Source: Planctomycetota bacterium
GTDB lineage: Bacteria; Planctomycetota; Planctomycetia; Gemmatales; Gemmataceae
Length of the DNA: 64,000 nucleotides
Assembly (NCBI GenBank): GCA_021781415.1
Contig: JAJXWW010000041.1
Location: forward strand, 1-64,000
Direction of reading: 5' to 3'
Positions 18,381-26,761 of the stretch are shown piece by piece; the stretch's first letter is position 1, and every line of letters starts with the position of its first letter. The notes beneath the pieces were generated by a model. That model was given only the letters and a program-made list of their open reading frames with translations. It was not told the DNA's origin and made no database searches. The position numbers were made by a program, and so were the translations under genes.

Positions 18381-18427
18381 TCCGCAAAGCCCCCCTCACC
18401 CCTGTACTCAGGGGAGAGGGGTCGGGG
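18381..18427. repeat. Palindromic repeat, family D copy 2
   Basis: TCCGCAAAGCCCCCC leads into an imperfect CCCCTGTACTCAGGGG hairpin with GAGAGGGG. Its left flank matches the left flank of copy 3, so the repeating unit is longer than the hairpin. Confidence 0.85.
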
Positions 18428-18452
18428 CTTCTCGGATCGCCTCTTAGCGGCC

Positions 18453-18500
18453 GTCCGCAAAGCCCCCCTCTCCCCTGTACTCAGGGGAGAGGGGTCGGGG
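18453..18500. repeat. Palindromic repeat, family D copy 3
   Basis: GTCCGCAAAGCCCCCCTCTC then CCCTGTACTCAGGGGAGAGG. It is the same orientation as copy 2, about 72 bases away. Confidence 0.9.
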
Positions 18501-18526
18501 GTGAGGGGCGAGAATACTCGAAAAAA

Positions 18527-18577
18527 TCACCCCCTCACCCCAACCCCTCTCCCCCTGAGTACAGGGGGAGAGGGGCT
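18527..18577. repeat. Palindromic repeat, family D copy 4, inverted
   Basis: CCCCAACCCCTCTCCCCCTG followed by AGTACAGGGGGAGAGGGGCT. It is the inverted form of copies 2 and 3 and ends 14 bases from the rnhA stop codon. It may act as an RNA 3'-end structure for rnhA. Confidence 0.9.
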
Positions 18578-18591
18578 TATCGGACAGCTTC

Positions 18592-19008
18592 TTAGCGTTT
18601 GCCGTCGAGGGCTTCGTTGCACAGTTGATCGGCGCGTTTGTTCTTTTCTCGTCGTATGTGTCGAATGGTGACTTTGCCGTCGAAGCGATCGCGCAGCTCG
18701 CAGGCTCGATCGTACAGATCGCGCAGGTCGGCGTTCTTAACGCGGTACTCGCCGTTCATCTGCTTGACCATTAACTCGCTGTCGCTGTGGATGAGGAGGC
18801 GATGGTGCGTTCCCAGTTTCAGAGCGCGTTCGAGGGCGCGGACGAGGGCGGTGTATTCGGCCTGGTTGTTGGTCGTATCGCCGAGGCACTCGGCCTCTTC
18901 GATGGACGGTTGGCCGTCGCGGTCGATCACGAAGGCATAGGCCGCCGCACCGGGATTGCCGCGCGAGGCTCCGTCGGTGTGAATGGTCAAAACGTCGGTA
19001 TCCGCCAT
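18592..19008 (-). CDS. rnhA: Ribonuclease HI family protein
   Basis: Cleaves RNA in RNA-DNA hybrids. It starts at ATG 19008 with GGAGAGG upstream; an upstream in-frame start only adds low-complexity residues. Acidic catalytic positions are the Asp of IHTDGASRGNPG, the Glu of NNQAEYTAL, the Asp of IHSDSELMVKQM and the C-terminal Asp of NKRADQLCNEAL. Length 138 aa matches the archaeal/Bacillus YpdQ-like RNase HI group, with no hybrid-binding domain. It is divergent from tsaB across 134 bases. Confidence 0.93.
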   Translation of the reverse strand: MADTDVLTIHTDGASRGNPGAAAYAFVIDRDGQPSIEEAECLGDTTNNQAEYTALVRALERALKLGTHHRLLIHSDSELMVKQMNGEYRVKNADLRDLYDRACELRDRFDGKVTIRHIRREKNKRADQLCNEALDGKR

Positions 19009-19142
19009 AGTCGCCTCTCCGTTTGCCGCGCTTCGTCCTCCACCGCCGAACGAAGGTGTTTGACCCACGGCGGAGGGTGGACGTTGGATAGAGGATTGTA
19101 AAATCCTTGGAGAGAGGCGTCAATGAAGGTAGGAGGTGATTT

Positions 19143-19841
19143 GTGCATCCATCGACCGATCTTCGCTGGTTGATTGTGGAGACATCGAGCCGCATGGGCC
19201 GCGTGGCGGTGGCCGAGGGCGAGACGATGCGCGGCGAACGGCGCTTGGACGAGGCGCGGCGTCATGCCCGCGATCTGACGCCGGCGGTCGCGTCTCTCTT
19301 GGCCGAACGAGGCTGGAAGCCGCGCGAGATTCATGCGGCGATCGTCAGTCGTGGTCCCGGCAGCTACACGGGCCTGCGCGTCGGCTTGATGTCCGCTAAG
19401 ACGTTCGCCCATGCCGCCGGCTGCGTCCTGTTGGGCGTGGATACCTTCGCCGCGATCGCGCTGCAAGCCCCGACGGCGCTCGAACGAGTCGATGTCTTGG
19501 CCGACGCGCAACAGGACAAGATTTATGTGCAATCGTTCGTGTACTGCGGCGAGGATTGGCAACCGGCGACGGCATTGGCGATTCGTCCCGTCGCCGATTG
19601 GCTGGCAGCGCGGGCGGCGGACGCGGCGGCGACGGGACCGGGGTTGCACAAATGGGCGGCGCGTCTGCCGTCGCACGTCCCGCTCTTGGACGCAAGTTTG
19701 TGGGAGCCGCAACCGGCGAGTCTGCTGCGCCTCGGCTTACGCCGCTACCGCGCCGGCGAGCGCGACGATCCGATGACCCTGGAACCGCTCTATCTCCGCC
19801 CCAGTTCCGCGGAGGAACAGTGGCAAGCGCGCGGCAAGTGA
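19143..19841 (+). CDS. tsaB: tRNA threonylcarbamoyladenosine synthesis protein TsaB
   Basis: TsaB is the scaffold partner of TsaD in t6A37 modification of ANN-decoding tRNAs. The start is a GTG behind a near-perfect AGGAGGTGA. Family stretches are LIVETSSRMGRVAV at the N-terminus and IVSRGPGSYTGLRVGLMSAKTFA near residues 78-98. Length 232 aa is normal. The gene after it is unrelated, so there is no tsaB-rimI-tsaD operon here. The stop codon lies eight bases before a family C repeat. Confidence 0.92.
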   Translation: MHPSTDLRWLIVETSSRMGRVAVAEGETMRGERRLDEARRHARDLTPAVASLLAERGWKPREIHAAIVSRGPGSYTGLRVGLMSAKTFAHAAGCVLLGVDTFAAIALQAPTALERVDVLADAQQDKIYVQSFVYCGEDWQPATALAIRPVADWLAARAADAAATGPGLHKWAARLPSHVPLLDASLWEPQPASLLRLGLRRYRAGERDDPMTLEPLYLRPSSAEEQWQARGK

Positions 19842-19848
19842 ATCGTCC

Positions 19849-19952
19849 GAGCCGGAAGCGTAAGCGACGGTCTCAGCAATCCGTCGAGTGACTCTTCTGA
19901 GCCGGAAGCGTAAGCGACGGTTTCAGCAATCCGTCGCTTACGCTTCCGGCTC
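19849..19952. repeat. Palindromic repeats, family C: half copy plus full copy
   Basis: A half unit (GAGCCGGAAGCGTAAGCGAC at 19849) is followed by a full palindrome at 19899-19952 whose right arm is GTCGCTTACGCTTCCGGCTC. The same palindrome is at 21037-21090. The DNA left of both (GCGGCAAGTGAATC) is also shared. Confidence 0.92.
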
Positions 19953-19994
19953 GGAAGGTCGTCCTAAATCGAAAGGGAATTGAATGCCGGCGCT

Positions 19995-20318
19995 TCACAT
20001 TCCCTCAAAAGTGACGTGTGCCCCGCGCGCGACGAGAAGCGTCTGCTCGTCGGAGTGGTAGAAAACTTGAAAGCGGAAGGCATGGACCAACATGCGATTG
20101 TTCCGATCGACGAGATCGAATCCGTAGACCATGCCTTCTCCGCCGAACCACGTCGATTCTTTTCTTAAAATAGAGACAGGAATAGTTGATAAATCGTCGT
20201 TAAGCCGCAGATGAACGTCTACGAGGAGATCTTCGGATAGATTCCAACGGACCAGTTGTCGGCGGACGAGGGGTTCCAGGCGAGTTTTGTAAGGCACGCG
20301 CTCATCCTCGCTTCGCAT
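19995..20318 (-). CDS. Small basic protein, possible RelE/ParE-fold toxin-like (107 aa)
   Basis: The start ATG 20318 lies inside the last codons of the upstream gene (17-base overlap), so the two are translated together. The N-terminal helix (LEPLVRRQLVRWNLSEDLLVDVHLRL), a middle YGFDLVDRNN strand and the C-terminal strands HAFRFQVFYHSDEQTLLVARGAHV resemble the layout of RelE/ParE-type proteins. This is a pattern-level judgement only; I do not recognise a named family. No signal peptide is present. It ends about 40 bases from a family C repeat. Confidence 0.7.
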   Translation of the reverse strand: MRSEDERVPYKTRLEPLVRRQLVRWNLSEDLLVDVHLRLNDDLSTIPVSILRKESTWFGGEGMVYGFDLVDRNNRMLVHAFRFQVFYHSDEQTLLVARGAHVTFEGM

Positions 20319-20886
20319 GAAGTTCCAGGCGACGAACCTCCAAACGCCGGCGCGCTTCTTCAACGGAGATACCAAGCGTCTCGGCCAGCGATTCGTCGGC
20401 GTGCAAGGCGTCGGTGGAGTGGTCGGTCGGCAGCGGCTCCTCAAACGACGGCCAATCGCGGAATACCGCTTCTTCCAAACGGCGCGCTTCTTCGATCGCG
20501 TCGAGAAGCCGCGCCATCTCCGCCGGTACTCTTCCCGATTGAACTTGCATCGACTCGGCGATTTTCAACGTCGATTCCAGCGCCTCGCGCGCCGTGAAGA
20601 ACAGACGATGCACGGTCTGGCGAACGGCCTCAAACTCGTGGAGCGCGGACCACGATTCTTGCCCCGGCCGGAACAAAACCTCGAACGTCAGCCGCCAGGT
20701 TAGCGGGAGCATCTCACCGACCTTGACGCCGATGGCCAGAATCGACGATTCCAAGGAAGCGAGGTTCTCTTCGGAGCTTCGGTAACGGGCGTCGAGCGGG
20801 CTTTCGTTCAGGAAGCGCGTCCACGATTCCGCCTGCGCGATGGCGCTTTGCAAGGGCGGAAACTCTCGGATTGTCGTGGGAGTCAT
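20302..20886 (-). CDS. Helical protein of unknown function, upstream partner (194 aa)
   Basis: Mostly alpha-helical and acidic, with no signal peptide. Residues 1-150 look like a helical bundle, and the C-terminus (ESLAETLGISVEEARRRLEV) reads like a helix-turn-helix. It overlaps the small basic gene at 19995-20318 by 17 bases, in the order expected of an antitoxin before a toxin, but it is long for an antitoxin. It could equally be a pair with another role. Coding is well supported by the overlap and codon pattern; function is not. Confidence 0.75.
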   Translation of the reverse strand: MTPTTIREFPPLQSAIAQAESWTRFLNESPLDARYRSSEENLASLESSILAIGVKVGEMLPLTWRLTFEVLFRPGQESWSALHEFEAVRQTVHRLFFTAREALESTLKIAESMQVQSGRVPAEMARLLDAIEEARRLEEAVFRDWPSFEEPLPTDHSTDALHADESLAETLGISVEEARRRLEVRRLELHAKRG

Positions 20887-21036
20887 TTGCTTGCCCTTTC
20901 CTGAGTTGCCGAGCCAAACGCGCCTCGGAGTCGAGAATGGTAGATCGAGCTTTTTCCTCCACCCATTTTAGCGCGCGGACGCGCGAACAACCAGAGCGTC
21001 GCTTACGCTTGAGGAACTGCGGCAAGTGAATCTCCT

Positions 21037-21090
21037 GAGCCGGAAGCGTAAGCGACGGTTTCAGCAATCCGTCGCTTACGCTTCCGGCTC
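21037..21090. repeat. Palindromic repeat, family C copy 2
   Basis: GAGCCGGAAGCGTAAGCGAC and GTCGCTTACGCTTCCGGCTC flank GGTTTCAGCAATCC. An additional partial arm lies at about 20998-21012. It ends just short of the FeeM-like stop codon. Confidence 0.92.
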
Positions 21091-21097
21091 GGAAGAG

Positions 21098-21919
21098 TCA
21101 CCAGCGGCGCGGGCTGCCCTCGCGCTCCGTCCGCGATAGGATCGCTTCGATGTGTTCCGCCTCGCACAGAGACGATTGTTGACTGAAATGTCGGACGAGA
21201 ACATGGGGTAGCCGTGAGGCCGTCAATGCCTCGCGCGGAACCCGTTCGCCGAAGATGGTCGCGTGCATGTCCGGCGTGTTGCGGCGCATGAGTTTCTCGT
21301 CGATCCACAACGCCTCGGCGGGATGATCTTGCACGGCGGCGTAGCTGCGGCGCGGACCCAGTTCGATGAAGCCGAGCATGCGCGTGTAAAAGGCGCGATG
21401 GCGCGGGTTGACGGCGATGACCCCCGTGTCGCCTCCGGTGTGCGTGTGATATTGCGTCGCCAAGCGAATCAAGGCCACGAAGACGCTCACGAACTCGCGC
21501 ACGCCCAAACCGGAGTCGGCCAATGTTGTCACTTCAAACAAGCGCCGACCTTCGCGCCGCAACGCCGCGATCTCCTCGGCGTAGACGCTCTCCATCGGCA
21601 GACCCATCAGCGTGTTGTCTTGCACGATGGACAGCGTGGCGATGACGCGCTCCCCCTCGCGGGCCACCAGCGTCACCGTGTCCGGCAAGGCGTGGTACGG
21701 CGTGAAGCGCAGACGGCTGACGCCCGGCGATTCGTAGCCGCGCGACTGATAGCTCGACGCGGCCAAGGCGAACGCTTGCTCCCAGTCGCTCGCCGACGAA
21801 GCGATTTGCACGACCACGCGGCGCGACAAACCGGAAACGGGGAGCGATCTCGACGGGAACGGCAGCGAGGACGAAACGCGGTTCTCTAGGCGGGATTCCC
21901 CCTCTGCAAGCGCAATCAT
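21098..21919 (-). CDS. FeeM-like N-acyl amino acid synthase domain protein
   Basis: This is a GNAT-fold acyltransferase of the kind that moves fatty acyl groups onto amino acids (FeeM, related to autoinducer synthases). Evidence is the conserved strand VTLVAREGERVIATLSIVQD, GRRLFEVTTLADS near the middle, and VNPRHRAFYTRMLGF, a family signature near residue 170. Length of 273 aa is usual. The acyl donor and product cannot be told. It stands alone with no acyl carrier protein gene nearby. It is divergent from the long TPR gene. Confidence 0.8.
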   Translation of the reverse strand: MIALAEGESRLENRVSSSLPFPSRSLPVSGLSRRVVVQIASSASDWEQAFALAASSYQSRGYESPGVSRLRFTPYHALPDTVTLVAREGERVIATLSIVQDNTLMGLPMESVYAEEIAALRREGRRLFEVTTLADSGLGVREFVSVFVALIRLATQYHTHTGGDTGVIAVNPRHRAFYTRMLGFIELGPRRSYAAVQDHPAEALWIDEKLMRRNTPDMHATIFGERVPREALTASRLPHVLVRHFSQQSSLCEAEHIEAILSRTEREGSPRRW

Positions 21920-22276
21920 CGCGGCAGACCTCCAGGCGGAGTGTTATCGAATGCGGTTGCCGGGGGAGGAAGTCGGCGCGCGCATGAGCTTGAGGGGTAT
22001 CGAGTCGAGTCGAGCAAGCCTAGCTCTCAGTCGGTCGAGGGTCAAACGAAACCCGCCGAGGCTGGCTCCAGAGGGCGGGACAAGACGTTAACGATTGTTG
22101 CCGTTCGTTAACATCTCGTATCCCCAAGCGCTAACTTGTCGATACGTCGGCGAGGCGATCGAGACATCCCGACCGTCGATCTGCGTCGTGGAGCGAGAAA
22201 ATAAGCCACAATTGCTTTGCGTCGTGGTCGCCGGGTTCCTGGCATGTTTGTTGCATTCAATCTCGAGATGGAAACT
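21920..22276. other. Divergent intergenic region with two GTTAAC sites
   Basis: No gene is supported. Two copies of CGTTAAC start at 22086 and 22106, 20 bases apart, and the same core occurs twice upstream of flp. The stretch 22120-22276 is less GC-rich and should hold the promoter of the TPR gene. Confidence 0.45.
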
Positions 22277-25200
22277 ATGTTCGATTCGCTTCTGCAACAG
22301 CAACGAGAGCGCCTTATGAAAACTCGAAAGAGAGTGAACTACCTCTTTCTCGCCGGCTTGGTGATCTCCTTTGCCACGCTGGGAACCGTCGTTCACTTCG
22401 TCCACGGCTACCAGGTCAAACGCAACGCCCGTTCGCTGCTGCTGATGGCCGACCGGGCCAAGGAAGACAAAGACGCCGTCAAGGAGATGGAATATCTGGG
22501 GCGCTATCTCGGCTTCGAGCCGGGAGACATGGAGACCCAGTCGCGCTTCGCCATCGGTTTGGACGATCAAGCCAAGAAATCGGGGTCGGGACGCGCCCGC
22601 GTGATGGCGTATCTCAAGCTCGAAGGGGTGCTGCGCCACGACCCAGATCGTCGCGACATTCGACGACGGCAGGTGGATACGGCCATGGCCATGGGCCGAT
22701 TCGACGAGGCGATGGTTCACTTGGAGAAACTCCATCAAAGCGATGCGGCAGACGCCGATCTCGAACGCCTCATGGGCCGCTGCGAAGAAGCGCTCGGCCA
22801 TGCACAAAAGGCCCTCGACGCCTATCAGCTGGCCATTCGCCACGCTCCGGATCGGCTCGACAGCTATCTGCGCGCGGCCGTGCTGCTGCACGAAAAGCTC
22901 GACAAGCCGAACGAGGCCGACGCCGTCATCGATGCGATGGTGAAAACCAATCCCAAGGCGTTCGAGGCATATTTGGCGCGATCTCGCTATCGGATTCAGT
23001 TTCATGGGAAATTGGCCAGCGCCGTGGAAGCGGCGAAAGAGGATGTGCGCCAAGCCCGCCAGCTGGCACCCGACGAACCGGAAGTCGTACTCGCCGCCGC
23101 CGACGTGGCCCGCGCCCAGGGAGCGACGGATCAGGCCCGCGAGGCATTGCTCCAAGGCATCGAAGCTCATCCGCGCGAGACGCGCCTCTATCTGGCGCTG
23201 ATCGCCCAAGAGGTCCGCGACGGCAAGACGAAAGACGCGCTGACACTGATTCGGCGCGGCTTGAAGGAACTACCGAACGACGGCGATCTGCTGCACGCCT
23301 TGGCCGACTTGCTGGTGCAAGAGGGCGAACTGAAAGAAGCGGAGACGACCATCGCTCGGCTGCGCGAGTTGAAATACGCCCCGCCGCTGCTCGACTATTT
23401 GCAGGCGCGCATTCACTTCCGCAAGGAAGAATGGAGCAAGGCGAGCCAGCTGCTCGACCGCGTGCGCCCGCAGCTGACGCGGCTGCCGGGACTGGAAGTG
23501 CAAGCCCTGTTGATGCTCGGACAATGCGACGAACGGCTGGGCAATCCCGACCTGGCGCTGTTGGCCTATCAGCAGGCGCGCCAGCTCGATCCGCTGTCGG
23601 CGACGGTTCACTATCGGCTCGGCTCGGTGCAAATGGCCTTGGGGCGCAACGACGAAGCCTTGGCCGAGTTTCGCAATCTCTTGGGATTGCCGAAGCCTCC
23701 GCCGGGACTGCACGCCACGCTGGTTCGAGCCCTCATCGTTCGCAATATGTCGCTGCCACTCAAGGACCGCGACATCGGCGAGATGAAGCGCGAATTGGCC
23801 GCCGCCGAGAAGGAAACGCCGGACGCTCTCGATCTGCCGGTCCTGCACGCCGAGTTGCTGTTGCTGGAAGACACCAAGAATCTCGATGCCGCGCGCAAGT
23901 TGCTGGAGAAGGCGCGCGAGGCCCATCCGGATGAAATGTCGTTGTGGATCGCGTCGGCACAGCTGTCGGAGCGCGCGGAAGCCGAGCGCCTCTTGGACCG
24001 GGCGGCGGCGCGTCCCAAGTTGGCCGACCGCGTCGAGTTACCGTTGACGCGCCTGGGCTACCTGACCCAGCCTCCGGCCGACGCCAAGACGCCCGAGGAG
24101 CGCAAAAAGGCAGCCGATAAGGTGCGACAAACCTTGGCCGCGATGGAAAAGGGGGCGGCAAAACTGCCGGTCGAGGATCGCTCCCGCCTACTCAACGGCC
24201 TGGCCGACGCCCACATGCGCATGGGCGATACGACCGAGGCCGAACGCTTGTGGCGGCAAGTCGCCGACCTGCAACCCAACAATCTCGGCATCCGCTTGGT
24301 GTTGTTCGATCTGGCGCTGTTGGCCAAGTCGGATACCGAGATCGAACGTGAACTGAAGGAGATTCGAGACATCGAAGGCGAGAACGGCACGTTTTGGCGC
24401 TACGCCGAGGCGGCACGCCGCATTCAGAAGGCGCGGCCCCAGGAGAACGAAGAGTTGACCGATGCCGGACGGCGCGCCCTGCGCGAGGCTCGGCAGTTCC
24501 TCGTCGCCGCCGCTACGCGCCGCACCAGTTGGGCGCGCATCCCCTCGTTGGAAGCGGAAATCGACGAACTCGAAGGACGAACCGCCTCCGCCATCGACAA
24601 GTATCAACGGGCGCTGAATCTGGGCGAACGGCGACCGGCCATCGTTCGACGAACGGTGCAATTGTTGTTCGAGCAAAAGCGGTTCGACGAGGCCAACGCG
24701 GCGGTAAGCAAGCTGCTCGACCGCGAGAACACATTGCTCGCCGCCGGTCTGGGCAAGTTGGCGGCGGATACGTTGCTCTCCAAGGCCGATCCGAGCCAGC
24801 GCGACACCGAGCGCGCCCTCGATTTAGCCGTCAAATCCGTGTCGCCGGACTCCAAAGACTATCGAGATCCCCTGTGGCTGGGTCGCGTGCAGTGGGCCTC
24901 CGACAAAAAAGCGGAGGCCGAGAAATCGCTCCGCCGCGCCTGCGAGTTGGGCGAAACCGCGCCGGAAACGTGGGTCACGCTCGTCGCCTATCTGGTCTCC
25001 GCCGACAAAAAGAAAGAAGCGGAGCAAGCCATCGAACGAGCGGCCAAAAAGATTCCCGCCGACAAAGCGCCCCTGGCTTTGGGAGCGTGTTACGAGAACA
25101 TTGGCGATCTGAAAAAGGCGGAAGAGAACTATTTGGCCGCGCTTAAGACCGCGCCTAACGAAGCGGGGATGCTCCGCAACGTGGCCACTTTCTACATTCG

Positions 25201-26605
25201 CCACGGCGATTCGGTTAAGGCCGAGCCGCGCCTGCGGACGATTCTCGATCTGGGCGACAAGGCATCGCCCGCCGATGCGGCCTGGGCGCGGCGCGGTTTG
25301 GCCGCGACGCTGGCGGCACGGGGAGATCGGCGTAACTACGACGAAGCCATGGCGCTCATCGAGAAGAATCTCGAAACCAGTAAAGAAGACGCCGACCTGC
25401 ACGCCAAAGCGCTGCTGTTGGCCACGCGCCTCAGCCGACGCAAGGAAGCCATTCGCCTGTTCGAGGATCTGGCGCGGCGCGGCACGCTCCCCGCCGGCGA
25501 GCGCTTCGCCCTGGTTCGACTGTATCTGGCCGAAGACAATTGGGCGCAGGCTCAACTGCACATGCTCACGCTCTTGTCGTCTCCCGACGGCAAGAATCCG
25601 ACCTATCAGGCGTACTACGCGCGCCGTTTGCTCCAGCACGACGCCATTGCCGACGCCGAGTCGCAGCTGGCGAAACTGGAAAAGGCGCTGCCCGATTCGC
25701 CTCTGACTGGCGAAATTAAGGCCCGCGTTCTCCAAGCCAAGGGCAAAGACGCCGACGCTATCGCTCTTCTCCAAGAGTTCTCTCGCCGCAAGGATGCCGA
25801 TCTCGCCCGCGTCGGCCTTCTGTTGGAGACGCTGGGCGAACAGAGCAAAGCCAAAGATCTCTACCACCGCGAAGCCGAGGCAATGTATCGCAAATACGTC
25901 GCTCAATCCGATAAGCCGGATCGCGACCTGGCGCTGGCCGGTTTTCTCGGCCGCCAACACCGACTCAACGACGCGCTCGATAGCTGCGACGCGGCACGAA
26001 AGCACAAGGCTGCTCCGGAGACCGTGGGCCAAGTGCTAACCGGCGTTCTCCGCGCCAACGCCGCCGGAGACGCCCCCTGTCGCCGAGTCGAAAAGACGCT
26101 CCAAGACATGCTGTCCCAGAAGCCCGATTCCATAGCCCTGATGGTTTGTCTCGCCGATGTCTACGATCTCCAAGCACGCTTCGATGAGGCGGAGTCCGTC
26201 TATCGGCGCGCCTTGACCAAGGACGCCGACAACGTGATGGTTCTCAACAATCTCGCCTGGCTGTTGGCGTTCAAAAAGCCGCCGTCCGACGAGGCACTGA
26301 GCCAGATCAATCGGGCCATCGATCTCGTCGGTCCATCGCCGGAGTTGCTGGACACGCGCGGCGTGATCCAACTGGCGTTGGGACACACCGAGAAGGCGGT
26401 GGAAGACTTGCAATCGTCTCTCTCACTGTCCGCCTCGCCGAGCCGCGCCTTCCATCTCGCCCGCGCCCTCGCCGCCCTCAACAAGCCGCGCGAGGCTCGC
26501 CAAGCCTTGGAGGACGCCAGCAAACGCGGCTTCGACGTCAAGTCGCTCCATCCGCTCGAAAAACCGTTCGGCGAACAGTTCATCGCCTCGTTGCGAATGA
26601 ATTAG
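22277..26605 (+). CDS. Large TPR-repeat protein with N-terminal membrane anchor (about 1442 aa)
   Basis: A short cytoplasmic start (MFDSLLQQQRERLMKTRKR) precedes one transmembrane helix (VNYLFLAGLVISFATLGTVVHFV) and then about 1,380 residues of tandem TPR-like helical pairs (YLRAAVLLHEKLDKPNEAD, VMVLNNLAWLLAF). This suggests an extracytoplasmic scaffold. ATGs at 22277 and 22316 are both possible: GGAAACT precedes the first, GAGAGCG the second. A still longer frame to 22217 has no ribosome site. It is the only gene of its transcription unit visible here. No catalytic domain is seen. Confidence 0.88.
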   Translation: MFDSLLQQQRERLMKTRKRVNYLFLAGLVISFATLGTVVHFVHGYQVKRNARSLLLMADRAKEDKDAVKEMEYLGRYLGFEPGDMETQSRFAIGLDDQAKKSGSGRARVMAYLKLEGVLRHDPDRRDIRRRQVDTAMAMGRFDEAMVHLEKLHQSDAADADLERLMGRCEEALGHAQKALDAYQLAIRHAPDRLDSYLRAAVLLHEKLDKPNEADAVIDAMVKTNPKAFEAYLARSRYRIQFHGKLASAVEAAKEDVRQARQLAPDEPEVVLAAADVARAQGATDQAREALLQGIEAHPRETRLYLALIAQEVRDGKTKDALTLIRRGLKELPNDGDLLHALADLLVQEGELKEAETTIARLRELKYAPPLLDYLQARIHFRKEEWSKASQLLDRVRPQLTRLPGLEVQALLMLGQCDERLGNPDLALLAYQQARQLDPLSATVHYRLGSVQMALGRNDEALAEFRNLLGLPKPPPGLHATLVRALIVRNMSLPLKDRDIGEMKRELAAAEKETPDALDLPVLHAELLLLEDTKNLDAARKLLEKAREAHPDEMSLWIASAQLSERAEAERLLDRAAARPKLADRVELPLTRLGYLTQPPADAKTPEERKKAADKVRQTLAAMEKGAAKLPVEDRSRLLNGLADAHMRMGDTTEAERLWRQVADLQPNNLGIRLVLFDLALLAKSDTEIERELKEIRDIEGENGTFWRYAEAARRIQKARPQENEELTDAGRRALREARQFLVAAATRRTSWARIPSLEAEIDELEGRTASAIDKYQRALNLGERRPAIVRRTVQLLFEQKRFDEANAAVSKLLDRENTLLAAGLGKLAADTLLSKADPSQRDTERALDLAVKSVSPDSKDYRDPLWLGRVQWASDKKAEAEKSLRRACELGETAPETWVTLVAYLVSADKKKEAEQAIERAAKKIPADKAPLALGACYENIGDLKKAEENYLAALKTAPNEAGMLRNVATFYIRHGDSVKAEPRLRTILDLGDKASPADAAWARRGLAATLAARGDRRNYDEAMALIEKNLETSKEDADLHAKALLLATRLSRRKEAIRLFEDLARRGTLPAGERFALVRLYLAEDNWAQAQLHMLTLLSSPDGKNPTYQAYYARRLLQHDAIADAESQLAKLEKALPDSPLTGEIKARVLQAKGKDADAIALLQEFSRRKDADLARVGLLLETLGEQSKAKDLYHREAEAMYRKYVAQSDKPDRDLALAGFLGRQHRLNDALDSCDAARKHKAAPETVGQVLTGVLRANAAGDAPCRRVEKTLQDMLSQKPDSIALMVCLADVYDLQARFDEAESVYRRALTKDADNVMVLNNLAWLLAFKKPPSDEALSQINRAIDLVGPSPELLDTRGVIQLALGHTEKAVEDLQSSLSLSASPSRAFHLARALAALNKPREARQALEDASKRGFDVKSLHPLEKPFGEQFIASLRMN

Positions 26606-26640
26606 AGCGCCTTTTTGGATTGCATCCAACGAAAGGTCAC

Positions 26641-26702
26641 GGTTAGCCGCGACGCGGAGCGGAGCGAGTTGTCTCGCGCTCCGCTCCGCGTCGCGGCTAA
26701 CC
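26641..26702. repeat. Palindromic repeat, family A copy 2 (26-bp perfect arms)
   Basis: Arms 26641-26666 and 26677-26702 enclose a 10-base loop. It lies between convergent genes, 36 bases after the TPR stop, where a bidirectional terminator-like hairpin would be useful. Confidence 0.92.
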
Positions 26703-26761
26703 ATCGTGCGCGCGGTCCTCAGGAAAACCGCTCTAGGGCAAAGAGACGGGAGGCCGACCTC

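Larger units (their letters stand above)
17766..18591. other. Intergenic region upstream of flp, about 0.8 kb
   Basis: No convincing gene is present. The part nearest flp is unusually AT-rich for this genome and carries a long hairpin (17916-17980), a smaller one (TGTGGGG-TGAA-CACCCACA, 18024-18042), and two GTTAAC sites (18183 and 18227). The distal part (18370-18590) holds three family D palindromes. I could not identify a confident -35/-10 or sigma-54 box, but the flp promoter must lie here. Confidence 0.6.

Noticed and set aside
18381-18577. Possible CRISPR-like array
   Set aside because: Only three palindromic units, unequal spacing, one inverted, and no cas genes; it is a repeat cluster.
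18246-18671. 141-residue plus ORF before rnhA
   Set aside because: Made mostly of translated family D repeats (PLSPVLRGEG-type runs); not a gene.
22088-23209. 373-residue minus-strand ORF at the start of the TPR gene
   Set aside because: Overlaps the N-terminal TPR region; no motif, and the plus-strand gene is certain.
24824-26032. 402-residue minus-strand ORF inside the TPR gene
   Set aside because: Antisense of a repeat protein with biased codons.
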